Origin: Petrimonas mucosa
GTDB lineage: Bacteria; Bacteroidota; Bacteroidia; Bacteroidales; Dysgonomonadaceae
Assembly: GCF_900095795.1 (NCBI RefSeq)
Contig: NZ_LT608328.1
Span: forward strand, 2,659,001-2,723,000
Length of the DNA stretch: 64,000 bases
Reading direction: 5' to 3'
Of the stretch, positions 27,766 through 37,496 are shown piece by piece. The notes below the pieces were generated by a model, which was not told the origin of the DNA, searched no databases, and worked only from the letters and a program-made list of their open reading frames with translations. The first letter of the stretch is position 1. Each line of letters starts with the position of its first letter. The position numbers were made by a program, and so were the translations under genes.

Positions 27766-29568
27766 TTAATCACCATATTGACCTTACTACTTTTCTTCAC
27801 CAGCTGTGCCGATGTACTCAATATGGCTCCCGACGGAAACATGCAGATGGAAGATGTACTATCTGATCCGGACAAGGTGGAAGCGCTTCTGAACACTTGT
27901 TACAACAATATTCCCCAGAAAGGATATTCCTATTGGTTTTTCGAATCGCTCGTGGTAGCTGCAAGTGACGACGGTTACACCTCGGATGAAGCACAAGGGG
28001 TACCTACCACCGGGCTTTACAGCGACAACAACTCAGCCAGCAACCATCATCTTCGTGACGCGCATGACGGTCACGGCGGAGGCAACACCGGTTACTGGAA
28101 CCGCTCATGGGAACAGATCCGCCTCTGTTCGCAGTTTATTGAACTGATCGATCAGGCTGCGGTCAACAAGGAGACCGACAGAGGACGTTTCAAGGCAGAA
28201 GCAAGGGTGCTGAGGGCATTCTTCTATATGGAACTGATCAAATGGTTTGGAAAAGTTCCCGTATTGGAAAGCACGATCCCGTTTGATGCAGATTTTTCGA
28301 CAATGACCCGGGCATCGGTTTACGATGTGGCCAAGTTTATTGTCGCCGACTGCGACGCTGCACTAGCAGAGCCCAACTTGCCTTGGAGAATAGATAATCC
28401 AAATGATGCAATGCGCGTCACCAAGGCATTGGCTCTTGCCCTGAAGACAAAAGCGATGTTATTTGCCGCCAGTCCGTTACACAACGAAGGCCAAAACCAT
28501 TGGGAGGAGGCCTACACCACCGCAAAAGATGCTGTAACCCGGCTTAAAGCTAATGGATATGAGCTCTTCACCAAGACCACACAACCTGCAGTTTATGGAG
28601 ATGGTCCCGCGGCAGCCTTCCGTCAACTGGTCACACAAAATGCCGACTACTCGGCTACGCCACGCGACAAGGAGACAATTTTCCAGGTCAGGTCGGGCAG
28701 CGTTTTCGTATGGCATATCGGTTATATCGGGAGCAATATGGCAAATACCTACAAGTGTGGGACCTCTCCTACCCAGGAATTGGTAGACGCTTTCGAGACT
28801 ATCGACGGCCAACCGGTGCTTAACTTGGCAAAGCCCTATCATGATGAAAAGCACCTGGAACCAAATTACAATACCGCAAATACAGTTTACGATCCGAACA
28901 ATCCCTATGCAAACCGCGACCCGCGTCTGTACCAAACCGTATTGATAAACGGAAGCGTTATACAGTTCGACAGCAAGCCGGTAACCATCGAAACCTATAT
29001 CGGTGGAGCTCACCAACTCAGTTTTGATGTCACCAACCGCGGATCTTCCAGAACTGGATATTACCACTGCAAGATGGTTACACCGGGTGCAAGCGGCAAC
29101 AACCAGATCAATAACTCCAACTGGAAATATTACCGTTTGGGTGAAACAATACTCGACTTTGCCGAAGCGGCGGCCGAGGCCGGCCATCTGGAAGAGGCCA
29201 GATCAGCTGCAAATGAAGTAAGGGCCCGTTCAGGCATGCCCAACCTGCCATCGGGATTGTCGCAACAGGAACTGATTCTGCGCATCCGCAACGAGCGCAG
29301 GGTTGAACTTGCCTGGGAAGAACAACGCTATTTCGACCTGAGGCGCTGGCAGAAGCCCGACGGCGATTTGAGCGAGACCTGCAAATGGCTTACTGCCATG
29401 GTCATCACTAAAAACGGCGACGGCACTTTCAGCTATAAACGTCAGAGTATTACAAACAATCCAAGAGGTGGCTGGCAAAACAGGGATCTGTTGCTTCCTC
29501 TGCCACTGAACGAAGCAGCAACCCTTGAATCGGTAACAGGTCAAAAATGGCAAAATCCGGGATGGTAA
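27766..29568 (+). pseudogene. SusD-like lipoprotein 1, remainder after IS insertion
   Basis: Coding sequence continues in frame from the right target duplication. Intact, the protein would be 606 residues: a surface lipoprotein (lipobox FFTSC) with SusD tetratricopeptide-like helices (FKAEARVLRAFFYMELIKWFG, WEEAYTTAKDAV) and the C-terminal block ILRIRNERRVELAWEEQRYFDLRRW ending NPGW. The insertion removes the start codon and the basic n-region of the signal peptide. The nearest in-frame start is TTG at 27778, without a visible ribosome-binding site, and would make a signal peptide lacking positive charges. Probably not exported, though weak expression cannot be excluded. Confidence 0.85.
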
Positions 29569-29588
29569 ATTCAATAATTCTGAAAACA

Positions 29589-32500
29589 ATGAAGAGAATA
29601 ATAGTAATCATAACGTCAGTTCTTATTTGCTTTTTCATGACTGTGCCATCTGTCGCACAGAACAAGAACAACATATTGAACCGGATAGTCAACAAGTATA
29701 ACCAGCCGGTGAAAGATGCATTGATTGAGACGGAAGATGGAAAATATATTTCAAAAACAGCCTCCGACGGCACATTCAGATTGCCTGCGGAGTATTTAAG
29801 TGAAGCCATATCCATCTCCGCAGACGGGTACCTCAACTCCAGGGTCACAATTGCCGATCTCCCGGAAGAGGGAGATGTTGTGCTTGCCTTCGATCCGCAT
29901 GGCATGGGAGGAAAGGTCAATTATGGATATCTGGCACAGACAAAAGAGTCGGTAACCGGTGCCGTTGCCACGGTGTCGGGGGCGATACTGGACAAAACCC
30001 CATCAAATGTACTCTCTGACACATATGAAGGAAGACTACCTGGTTTGACGGTAATCAACAACATTGCCGAATTGACCTTCTTCGGATATGGCAACTTCAG
30101 TAAATCCATCAGGGGATACTCCTCAATCAACGGAAACACCCCCTTGGTAATTATTGATGGAGTAATTGCACCCACCCAGTACATCGAGTTCATCTCCCCC
30201 AAGGAGATCGAGAGCATCGCTGTGCTGAAAGATGCATCTGCCACCGCGGCATACGGAATCCAGGGATCGGCAGGGGTAATTGTCATCACTACCAAAAGGG
30301 GGCATGACGGCAGCCTGAATGTAGAGGCCTATGCCGATCAATCGTTCCAACAGCAGACCCGAAAACCGCTCTTCATCAATTCTGCGCAATATGCCACTCT
30401 GCGTAATGAAGCGGCCGAACGTGACGGACTGGCTCCCTATTCACAATTCAGCCAGGAAGAGATCGATCTGTTCAGGGCAGGAGATGATCCGCGCTATCCC
30501 AACAACAATTGGTACGACATGTTTATCAAGGATGTTGTAATGAGACAGAGAGTTGGCGTAAACGTATCCGGAGGAACAGAGAAGTTCCGCTACTACTCCA
30601 ACCTGAGTTTCGTACATCAGGAGGAGCCGTTCAAGATCGTTGATGAACCCAATAGGAAATATGATCCCACACCCAATGTCAACATCGGGAACTTCAGAAC
30701 CAACATGGATGTAAGATTCAACAATTACATCTCGGGATATATGCGCCTGACCGGAAATGTGAAACGGGAGGTGCTGGCCGGCGGCAATCTCGGCTGGAAC
30801 ATTTACAGCCAGATCTTCAACCAGCCTCCTACGATGTATGGCCCGCTCTCTCCGGTCAATGAAGAGAATCCCGACCTGAGTGAACAGGTTGTGACTGTCG
30901 ACGGGGTAGACAATCCTGTATACGGGATGTTGAACCGCTCTGGATATCGTACCGTGATCGAAACAAATATTCTGGCACAGACCGGTCTGAAATTTGATCT
31001 CGGTTTCCTCACCAAGGGATTATCATTGAGCGGAGGTATGGCTTACCAGACCTACGTTCGAAACGAGACCGGAACCACCCAAAGCTATAAGCGACTGATC
31101 CGGGAAAGTGATTTTTCCACTTTAGATAACTTTGTACCCTACAAGACGTTTGAAAATACGCCGTTGAGTTATAACAAATCCGCGGTCTTCTTCTATTACC
31201 TGAACTTCAAAGGAAGTATCGATTACAGTCGCCGTTTCGGAGACCACTCCATCGACGCGTCGGCCCACACCTACTACCTGAGGCAGGAGAAGGAGGCGGC
31301 AGGCTCCTCAAATAGTGTTCTCCCGTACAAACGCCAGAACTTTGGTGTCACTGCCCTCTACGGATACAAGGATCGTTATTACCTCAAGGGCGACATGGGC
31401 TATTCCGGTTCGGAACAGTTTCACCCGGATAACCGTTATAGCACGACACCGGCAATATCGGGTGCCTGGATCGCTTCGAATGAAGATTTCTTTACTTCCA
31501 GCCTGATCTCTCTCCTGAAGTTGAGGGCCTCCTATGGAATCAGCGGGAACGATCAGCTCGGCGACTCCAGATTCCTTTATCTGGACAATATCAGATCCGA
31601 CGGTTCCGAGCTGGAAAGAGGAAACCCGAGCCTCGAAGCGGAGAAGATCAAGAAGTTGAATCTGGGAATTAATCTGGGATTACTCAATAGGTTCACTGTT
31701 GACTTTGATTATTTCAAGGACCATGTTGACAACATGTTAATCAATAGCAACTACAGAATTCCAGAGTACCAGGGAATCCCGCTCGGATATTTTCCGAAAT
31801 TGAATGGTGGTGTAATGGAGAACAAGGGCTTTGAACTCTCGCTGGGTTACAGGACAAATCTCACCGAAGAGTTCTCTATCTTCGCACAAGCAAACATGAT
31901 GCAGGCTGTCAACAAAGTGATCGACATCAATGAGGCACCACTTGGCAGCGACTATGCATATCCGTTGCGTACCGAAGGGTACTCCATCGGTCAGCTCTGG
32001 GGGTATAAGATTGATCGCTCCAACGGAAATGGCATGTTCAACAGTCTCGAAGAGCTGGACGCCTCCGGACTCACCTACTCATTCGGCAATCCGCGTGTGG
32101 GAGACTTTATCTATACCGATCTCAATAATGATGGCATCATCGATGAAAAGGACAAAGCTCCGCTTGGTTACGGTTCGTTGCCTCAACAGGAGTTCAGTCT
32201 GACCGGTGGTTTCCAGTGGAAAAACTGGGACTTCTCCTTCCTGCTCCACGGTATAAGCAAATGTTCACAATTCCTGAGCGGTGTTGGAGCATACGAGAGT
32301 CTGGGAAAAGGAATCTTCAACGATATCCACCTGAAGGCATGGACTCCCGAACGGTATGCCGCGGGAGAAGAGATCACATTCCCGGCCCTCTCTCTCTCTC
32401 CATCAACCAACCATGTAGCCAATGATTTCTTTTTGAGCGATCGCTCCTACTTGCGCTTACGGAATGTCGAGCTGGCTTACAGCTTGCCACAACATCTGTC

Positions 32501-32660
32501 GAAAAAGATTACGGCCGAAAACATCCGGGTAGCATTGAATATCCAGAATCTGCTGACATTCGACAAGATGAAGTCTAAATACATTGATCCGGAGATTGGC
32601 AGCATGAATACGTTCCAGCCCTACCGGGTTTTCAATATTGGCATCAGTGCAAACTTCTAA
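29589..32660 (+). CDS. SusC-like TonB-dependent receptor 2 (divergent)
   Basis: A 1023-residue receptor. I chose ATG 29589 because it begins a normal signal peptide (MKRIIVIITSVLICFFMTVPSVAQ); the frame opens upstream at 29547 inside susD1. The N-terminal carboxypeptidase-D-like domain is degenerate, and the usual EEVVVVGYG TonB-box region is replaced by GGKVNYGYLAQTKESVTG (107-124). Plug (IIDGVIAPTQYIEF, IAVLKDASATAAYGIQGSAG) and beta-barrel follow. It most resembles SusC4. It lies 20 nt after susD1 and 11 nt before susD2, so expression depends on P2 or IS read-through. Confidence 0.88.
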   Translation: MKRIIVIITSVLICFFMTVPSVAQNKNNILNRIVNKYNQPVKDALIETEDGKYISKTASDGTFRLPAEYLSEAISISADGYLNSRVTIADLPEEGDVVLAFDPHGMGGKVNYGYLAQTKESVTGAVATVSGAILDKTPSNVLSDTYEGRLPGLTVINNIAELTFFGYGNFSKSIRGYSSINGNTPLVIIDGVIAPTQYIEFISPKEIESIAVLKDASATAAYGIQGSAGVIVITTKRGHDGSLNVEAYADQSFQQQTRKPLFINSAQYATLRNEAAERDGLAPYSQFSQEEIDLFRAGDDPRYPNNNWYDMFIKDVVMRQRVGVNVSGGTEKFRYYSNLSFVHQEEPFKIVDEPNRKYDPTPNVNIGNFRTNMDVRFNNYISGYMRLTGNVKREVLAGGNLGWNIYSQIFNQPPTMYGPLSPVNEENPDLSEQVVTVDGVDNPVYGMLNRSGYRTVIETNILAQTGLKFDLGFLTKGLSLSGGMAYQTYVRNETGTTQSYKRLIRESDFSTLDNFVPYKTFENTPLSYNKSAVFFYYLNFKGSIDYSRRFGDHSIDASAHTYYLRQEKEAAGSSNSVLPYKRQNFGVTALYGYKDRYYLKGDMGYSGSEQFHPDNRYSTTPAISGAWIASNEDFFTSSLISLLKLRASYGISGNDQLGDSRFLYLDNIRSDGSELERGNPSLEAEKIKKLNLGINLGLLNRFTVDFDYFKDHVDNMLINSNYRIPEYQGIPLGYFPKLNGGVMENKGFELSLGYRTNLTEEFSIFAQANMMQAVNKVIDINEAPLGSDYAYPLRTEGYSIGQLWGYKIDRSNGNGMFNSLEELDASGLTYSFGNPRVGDFIYTDLNNDGIIDEKDKAPLGYGSLPQQEFSLTGGFQWKNWDFSFLLHGISKCSQFLSGVGAYESLGKGIFNDIHLKAWTPERYAAGEEITFPALSLSPSTNHVANDFFLSDRSYLRLRNVELAYSLPQHLSKKITAENIRVALNIQNLLTFDKMKSKYIDPEIGSMNTFQPYRVFNIGISANF

Positions 32661-32671
32661 TACAATAGATC

Positions 32672-34954
32672 ATGAAGAAAGAATATATCAAGTTAATATT
32701 TACCGCATTAATCTTACTCTGCATACAGTCGTGCGCCGACCTGGACCTGCCATCCGATGGAAGGTTGACACTCAAGGACATGTTCAGCAGCTATCAGAGA
32801 ACAAAGAACTATTACAACTCCTGCAAGGCATATTTTCCCCAGGTAGGATTCATGTATCAGGAGCAACGCACACCATTGGCCTCCTTCAGCGATGAAGCAC
32901 ACGATGCCAGTGATGGTGTAAGCGGTGCAGTTTTCGACTGGTACAACAACCGCACCTCCTCTTCAAACAATCCTGTTGCCGGAAGCTACTCCTGGGCACA
33001 CTATTTTCAAGGTATCAGGAAATGCAATACATTCCTGGCCAGCATCAATGACCCGGAACTGGCAACAGCAGTCATCGACGAGGATGAAAAGAATGGATGG
33101 ATCGGCGAGATACTTGTTTTGCGCGCATTCTACTACCTGCAATTGATCAAGCGCTACGGCGGCGTACCCATCATCGATACGCCTTATGAGGTCACTCACG
33201 ACTTCTCGCAAGACAGAAGGGCCTCTTTCGAGGAGTGTGTCGACTTTATCATGGCAGATTGTGATGCAGCTCTGGCAATCCCCGAGAGTGAAAAGTCGGA
33301 CATCGGGTTCAGGTGGTACATCAATGACAATGAACGGGGTGTGATTACCCGGGCTTTTGCATATGCCGTCAAATCGCAGGCTGCACTCTATGCAGCGAGC
33401 CCCTTGTGGAAAACGGGCGAGAGCAAATATGACTGGCAAAAGGCTACTGAAATTACCAAAGAGGCATTGGATCAATGTCTGGCACATGGATTTGAACTGT
33501 TTAACACCAAACCTGCTGAAGATATTGCACAAAATGCATATGCCTATTACTTTATTCTCCGTTCAGATCCGAGCCGCTCGGTCGACAAGGAGACAATCTT
33601 TGAAAGTACCAGCAGCCGTACCAACGTATGGAAATATGCCGGAACGCCCATCACCGAAGGGGCAGAGAAAGCCGGAGCCGGTCCCTCCCAGGAACTGGTT
33701 GACGCCTACGGCATGCAAGCTACGGGTGAAATGGCGATTTTAGGCTATAACGATCAGGATCACCTGCAGCCCATCATCAATACAGCTTCCGGATATGACC
33801 CCTCCAATCCTTATGAAGGGAGAGATCCCCGCTTCTATGCATCCATCTACTACAATAATTCCCCACGGTCTCTCTCTACAGGGAATATCGAAAAGGATCT
33901 CTACCCGATGAGCCTGAACGAAGGTGTAAAGAACAACGTGACTGTAACCCGTCAGGGAGATGAGATCACCCTGACAACTACCGGCAGCGACCCTTGGATA
34001 CATGGTAATCCAATAGGAAGAAAACTCTCGAATGCAGAAAAAAGGGTAGTTAGCTTTGAATATAAGAGTAGCCAGACTGTCTCCAGTGTCGAATTCTTCT
34101 TTTGCGTGGCTGGCGGTCCGCAGGGAGGTGTTTCAACAGGTGAGAATATCCGCATTGAAGCATCCTCCGAATGGAAACGTTTCGAATATGACTTGAGTGA
34201 TGCCATTGCAAGATGGGGATTCGGGGTCAACGCAAACGGAGGAGCACAACCTGAAAATCACTTCTTGCGGTTCGATCTTACCGGAGGGGCAGGTTACGAG
34301 ATCACTATCCGGAACCTCCGTATTGAAGCATTTACCCCTCCACCTGCTCCCGTTCCAGTGGAGACCTTCGTTGGTGGTAACTGTGGAATATCCGATGATA
34401 TAACCGAGACACGCTATACCCGTACAGGATACTATCTCAGAAAGTTCAACAACTACAAATCCAATGTCAATGTAGATGGTGACGGTTTCATGAAGGTGTT
34501 CAGGCTGGCCGAACTCTATCTCAATTTCGCCGAGGCAGCCTCCAATGCAGTGGGTCACGAAACGGCCGTAGCCGGAACAACTCCCGGCGCAGCACCTCTT
34601 TCAGCAAGAGAGGCTGTAAATATTGTAAGAGCTCGCGCCGAGATGCCTCCCCTTCCAACCGGACTAACTCCAGAGGAGTTCCAGGTACGTTACCGCAACG
34701 AACGACAGGTGGAACTTGCCTTCGAGGAGCATCGCTTCTTTGACGTGAGAAGATGGAAGATCCTGAACGAAACCGATAAATTTGTCACCGGTATGAGAAT
34801 AGTCAAGGAGAACGACAAATTTATCTACAACAGATTCAAGTTGCAGGAAAGGGGAACCAATGCCGACAAGTACCTGATTCTCCCGATCAGCCTGTCGGAA
34901 GCATCCAAGATGGAATCATTTACTGGCGTAAACTGGCAGAATCCGGGCTGGTAA
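32672..34954 (+). CDS. SusD-like lipoprotein 2 with inserted beta-sandwich domain
   Basis: A 760-residue surface lipoprotein (ILLCIQSCADLD). The SusD core is complete: the helical part with GEILVLRAFYYLQLIKRYGG and the C-terminal FQVRYRNERQVELAFEEHRFF block ending NPGW. It is about 130-150 residues longer than SusD1 because of an insert at about residues 412-556: LTTTGSDPWIHG, VVSFEYKSSQTVSSVEFFF, EWKRFEYDL and LRFDLTGGAGYEITIRNLRIE. The same domain is inserted at the same place in SusD4 and opens the protein at 56724. It probably adds a glycan-binding surface, which is inference. A terminator follows. Confidence 0.88.
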   Translation: MKKEYIKLIFTALILLCIQSCADLDLPSDGRLTLKDMFSSYQRTKNYYNSCKAYFPQVGFMYQEQRTPLASFSDEAHDASDGVSGAVFDWYNNRTSSSNNPVAGSYSWAHYFQGIRKCNTFLASINDPELATAVIDEDEKNGWIGEILVLRAFYYLQLIKRYGGVPIIDTPYEVTHDFSQDRRASFEECVDFIMADCDAALAIPESEKSDIGFRWYINDNERGVITRAFAYAVKSQAALYAASPLWKTGESKYDWQKATEITKEALDQCLAHGFELFNTKPAEDIAQNAYAYYFILRSDPSRSVDKETIFESTSSRTNVWKYAGTPITEGAEKAGAGPSQELVDAYGMQATGEMAILGYNDQDHLQPIINTASGYDPSNPYEGRDPRFYASIYYNNSPRSLSTGNIEKDLYPMSLNEGVKNNVTVTRQGDEITLTTTGSDPWIHGNPIGRKLSNAEKRVVSFEYKSSQTVSSVEFFFCVAGGPQGGVSTGENIRIEASSEWKRFEYDLSDAIARWGFGVNANGGAQPENHFLRFDLTGGAGYEITIRNLRIEAFTPPPAPVPVETFVGGNCGISDDITETRYTRTGYYLRKFNNYKSNVNVDGDGFMKVFRLAELYLNFAEAASNAVGHETAVAGTTPGAAPLSAREAVNIVRARAEMPPLPTGLTPEEFQVRYRNERQVELAFEEHRFFDVRRWKILNETDKFVTGMRIVKENDKFIYNRFKLQERGTNADKYLILPISLSEASKMESFTGVNWQNPGW

Positions 34955-34987
34955 TTGACTCTTGAATAGTTAGGCATTCATTTTACT

Positions 34988-35040
34988 GAACTTCGATAGC
35001 TTTCATAAGAGGGATGAAAGTTATCGAAGTTCTCATTTTT
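34988..35040 (+). terminator. Strong Rho-independent terminator after susD2
   Basis: A 19-bp stem (GAACTTCGATAGCTTTCAT against its complement, one G-T wobble), 7-nt loop AAGAGGG, then CTCATTTTT. It closes the susC1-susD2 unit. Confidence 0.85.
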
Positions 35041-35211
35041 AGACAAGTGAGCAGACCTGCCCAATAACCACTCTTTTTAATTAACACTTCATTGTGTTAC
35101 TGCCACAGTTGCACGCCTGGATAAAACGATTTAACGATTTTTTAAAATTATGCGATCCGCTATATAATTGAATCATAATTTTTTCACGCAGCGACTTTAA
35201 CGATAATATCA
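35041..35211. other. A/T-rich spacer before the IS4-type element
   Basis: No gene seen. It ends with the left copy of the 14-bp direct repeat TAACGATAATATCA (35198-35211) that flanks the IS4-type element. Before insertion it was continuous with the P3 region. Confidence 0.5.
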
Positions 35212-36506
35212 CACTACTGTCCACTTAAAATAAATTGAGCGTCAGTTGATTATCATTTCGATCTTTGACATCATTGATATCTATATTGGTAAATAGTTCA
35301 TTTACAGGAGTTCTATCTAAAAGAGAGATTCCTAAAATTTGCAAAATCTCGTAAGTTGTTCGCTTGATTTGTAAATCGTGTCCTACAATCGCAACCAAAC
35401 AATATGCGATAATTGCGCTGTATATTTGGATTCTAACCGCATTCCGGGAAGTTCCCCAAAAAGATTTGATCTTTAGATGCTGTTTGATCCATTTGAAGAA
35501 CAGTTCTATTTGCCAACGGTTCTTATAAAGCATTGCAACCTGATCGGCTGTGAGTTCAAAATTATTTGTAAGGAATATGAGCGTCGTGTTCTTATCCCTG
35601 TCATAAAATGCAACTCTCCTGAGGCTTTCAGGATAATCTTTAGATGTGTAGAATCCTTTCAAGAAACCTGTCTGATCGGTCATGACACCTGTAGTTTCAT
35701 CTACCGGATTATGAGACTTAACTTCAAACTTCAGGTTCTTTTTGGCTCTGACTACAAATGAAGATTCCAGTTTTGTAATCCTATAAAGACGGGTGTAATC
35801 AACATATCCTCTGTCGAAGATATAATAGGCACCCACCTCATATGGAATTACATCCATTGCATTCATGTCATTAACCGAAGCAGTTGTAATATGCACAAAA
35901 ACCGGTATTTGTGTGGTTATATCCAGAAGAGTGTGGATTTTTACTCCACCCTTATTCTTGCGAAACTTAGCCCACCAGAATACTGACAAGCATAAATCGA
36001 CGGTTGTGGAATCGAAAGCATAGACTTTACCTTTTATCTCAAAATCATTGTTTTCCAGCTTTTGTCTGGCAACTCCGATGAGATAATAAGCAAATTCTTC
36101 AAAGATCCTATAATCGCGATTTTCATTTGCTTTTGAAAGATTACTACGGGTAACACTTTTTCCAAAACCGAGATGGTAACTTTTTCTGCTGTGGGCTTCA
36201 ATTGCCACAATCAAATCACGTAAACTGTCACGGTTGGTAAGTTGCCCGAACACCATTACAAGAAGTTGATTCCAACATGTAAAATGTTTTACATATCTGT
36301 TACCATCATACTTTAAGACAATGGTGTCAAAAACTCGCTGAGGTAAGAATTCTACAATCTGAGCATATACGAATTTGCCTTTGTTCATTGTTCCTTCATA
36401 ATAAAAAGAACAAAAATAAAAATTCAAATCGTCACGCCGAAAAAAGTACTGTAAAGTATAGTATATCAATAATTTCAAAGAACATTTTCTAATTTTTAGT
36501 GGACAC
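35212..36506 (-). mobile_element. IS4-family insertion sequence (about 1.3 kb)
   Basis: Inverted ends CTGTCCACTTAAAAT (35217-35231) and ATTTTTAGTGGACAC (36492-36506) match at 13 of 15 positions. A perfect 14-bp direct repeat TAACGATAATATCA lies outside (35198-35211 and 36507-36520), a plausible target duplication. About five extra bases (CACTA) sit between the left repeat and the inverted end, so the exact left boundary is uncertain by a few bases. The element landed at the upstream edge of operator P3. Confidence 0.85.
35225..36388 (-). CDS. IS4-family transposase (DDE, with N-terminal DUF4372-like part)
   Basis: A 387-residue transposase. I chose the ATG at 36388 (MNKGKFVYAQIVEFLPQRVF), the usual start in this family, preceded by AAGGAAC; the frame opens 30 codons upstream. 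DDE residues: Asp in VYAFDSTTVDLCLSVFWW, Asp in AYYIFDRGYVDYTRL, and Glu in the YREK-like block YKNRWQIELFFKWIKQHL. It appears complete, so the element may be active. Confidence 0.92.
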   Translation of the reverse strand: MNKGKFVYAQIVEFLPQRVFDTIVLKYDGNRYVKHFTCWNQLLVMVFGQLTNRDSLRDLIVAIEAHSRKSYHLGFGKSVTRSNLSKANENRDYRIFEEFAYYLIGVARQKLENNDFEIKGKVYAFDSTTVDLCLSVFWWAKFRKNKGGVKIHTLLDITTQIPVFVHITTASVNDMNAMDVIPYEVGAYYIFDRGYVDYTRLYRITKLESSFVVRAKKNLKFEVKSHNPVDETTGVMTDQTGFLKGFYTSKDYPESLRRVAFYDRDKNTTLIFLTNNFELTADQVAMLYKNRWQIELFFKWIKQHLKIKSFWGTSRNAVRIQIYSAIIAYCLVAIVGHDLQIKRTTYEILQILGISLLDRTPVNELFTNIDINDVKDRNDNQLTLNLF

Positions 36507-36515
36507 TAACGATAA

Positions 36516-36581
36516 TATCATTTATCTTTATTTAAATATCATAAATTACAGCCCCAGAATGTAGCCAATCTTCTACTTTTG
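36516..36581 (+). promoter_or_regulatory. Promoter P3 with tandem operator half-sites
   Basis: TATCAT at 36516-36521 and 36537-36542, exactly 21 bp apart; the downstream copy lies in AAATATCATAAATTACAG (36534-36551). After 22 nt comes the -7 box TACTTTTG (36574-36581). This is the same layout and spacing as P2. The IS4-type element ends 9 bp upstream of the first half-site, and its target duplication preserves that half-site. Confidence 0.65.
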
Positions 36582-36643
36582 TAAAGAATTAATAAAATTT
36601 AAGCCACATTTTTTAATTTCTAAACCCATAAAACGTGTAAACT

Positions 36644-36658
36644 ATGCCAAGCAGTTAA
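36644..36658 (+). other. Tiny leader ORF (M-P-S-S)
   Basis: ATG CCA AGC AGT TAA in the susC3 leader, equivalent to 23408-23422 in the susC1 leader. Whether it is translated is unknown. Confidence 0.25.
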
Positions 36659-36749
36659 TTAACCTAAGAATGAAAATTAGCAATGATTCTGTTTTTTAAA
36701 ACCTTAAAAAAGTAAGTTTTTGTCATCAATAATCTAAAAAAAAGAAAGA

Positions 36750-37287
36750 ATGAAAAAGACAATTCCAGTAAATATTGGGAGAAGGCTCATGTTCTTTTTT
36801 TTGTGTTTGTATTCTTTCGGAATATTCGCACAGAACGTCGATGTTACAGGTTATGTAACCGATGCAAAGAATGAGCCTCTCATCGGGGTAACCTTGAAAG
36901 TTATCGGCGAAAGCGAGAAAGGAACGGTAACTGATTTCGACGGGAAATTTATCCTTACGAATGTTCCGTCAAACGCAAAGATCGAAGTATCTTATGTAGG
37001 CATGCAGAAGCAGGTGATCGAGCTCAAGGGTAGAAAAACGATAAATATCGTCATGAGCGAAGATACCGAGCTTCTGGATGAAGTTGTAGTTGTTGCTTAC
37101 GGTGTACAGAAGAAAGTTTCCGTAACAGGTGCAATTTCCACCGTCAGCACAAAGGATTTAAGGGTCTCCACTTCTCCCAGCCTTGCAAACGCACTTGCTG
37201 GCCGTATCGCCGGTCTTACCTCAATGCAACGTGTTGGAGGACAACCGGGGGTGGACGATGCCACAATGTACCTACGCGGGGCAAGTA
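36750..37287 (+). pseudogene. SusC-like receptor 3, N-terminal part, split by IS256-type element
   Basis: 179 residues of a canonical SusC: signal peptide (MFFFLCLYSFGIFAQ), carboxypeptidase-D-like domain (DVTGYVTDAKNEPLIGVTLK), TonB box DEVVVVAYG (110-118) and the start of the plug. It is interrupted after MYLRGAS. Removing the IS and one target copy rejoins it with 38770-41408 into one frame of 1058 residues. As it stands the reading frame ends a few bases into the IS, so no receptor is made. Confidence 0.9.
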
Positions 37288-37372
37288 GGTAGTGTTACAT
37301 TTAGTGTGTCTCTAGTCTATTGCTTTATCAGTCTTATAACAAATTTATTTCTTTTTTTTAATTTCACCTAAT

Positions 37373-37479
37373 CCATGACATGTATTTTTTAATTCCGATA
37401 CTTGCACAAGGATTACATGCGCAGCATGCAACTTGCTTGTCCTTGTGCAAGTAAGAGGAATTAAGGACCTTTGTCATGG
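37373..37479. repeat. Nested hairpin inside the IS256-type element
   Basis: Four nested stems: CCATGACA/TGTCATGG, TTAATTCC/GGAATTAA, ACTTGCACAAGGA/TCCTTGTGCAAGT (13 bp) and CATGC/GCATG. It lies just downstream of the transposase stop on the minus strand. It is not followed by a T-run on that strand, so it is not an ordinary intrinsic terminator. Confidence 0.6.
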
Positions 37480-37496
37480 GTTGGCGGGAAATACCT

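Noticed and set aside
23254-36750. Invertible (phase-variable) promoters for the SusC genes
   Set aside because: No inverted-repeat pair flanking P2 or P3 and no tyrosine recombinase gene were found; the repeats near P3 are direct repeats from the IS4-type insertion.
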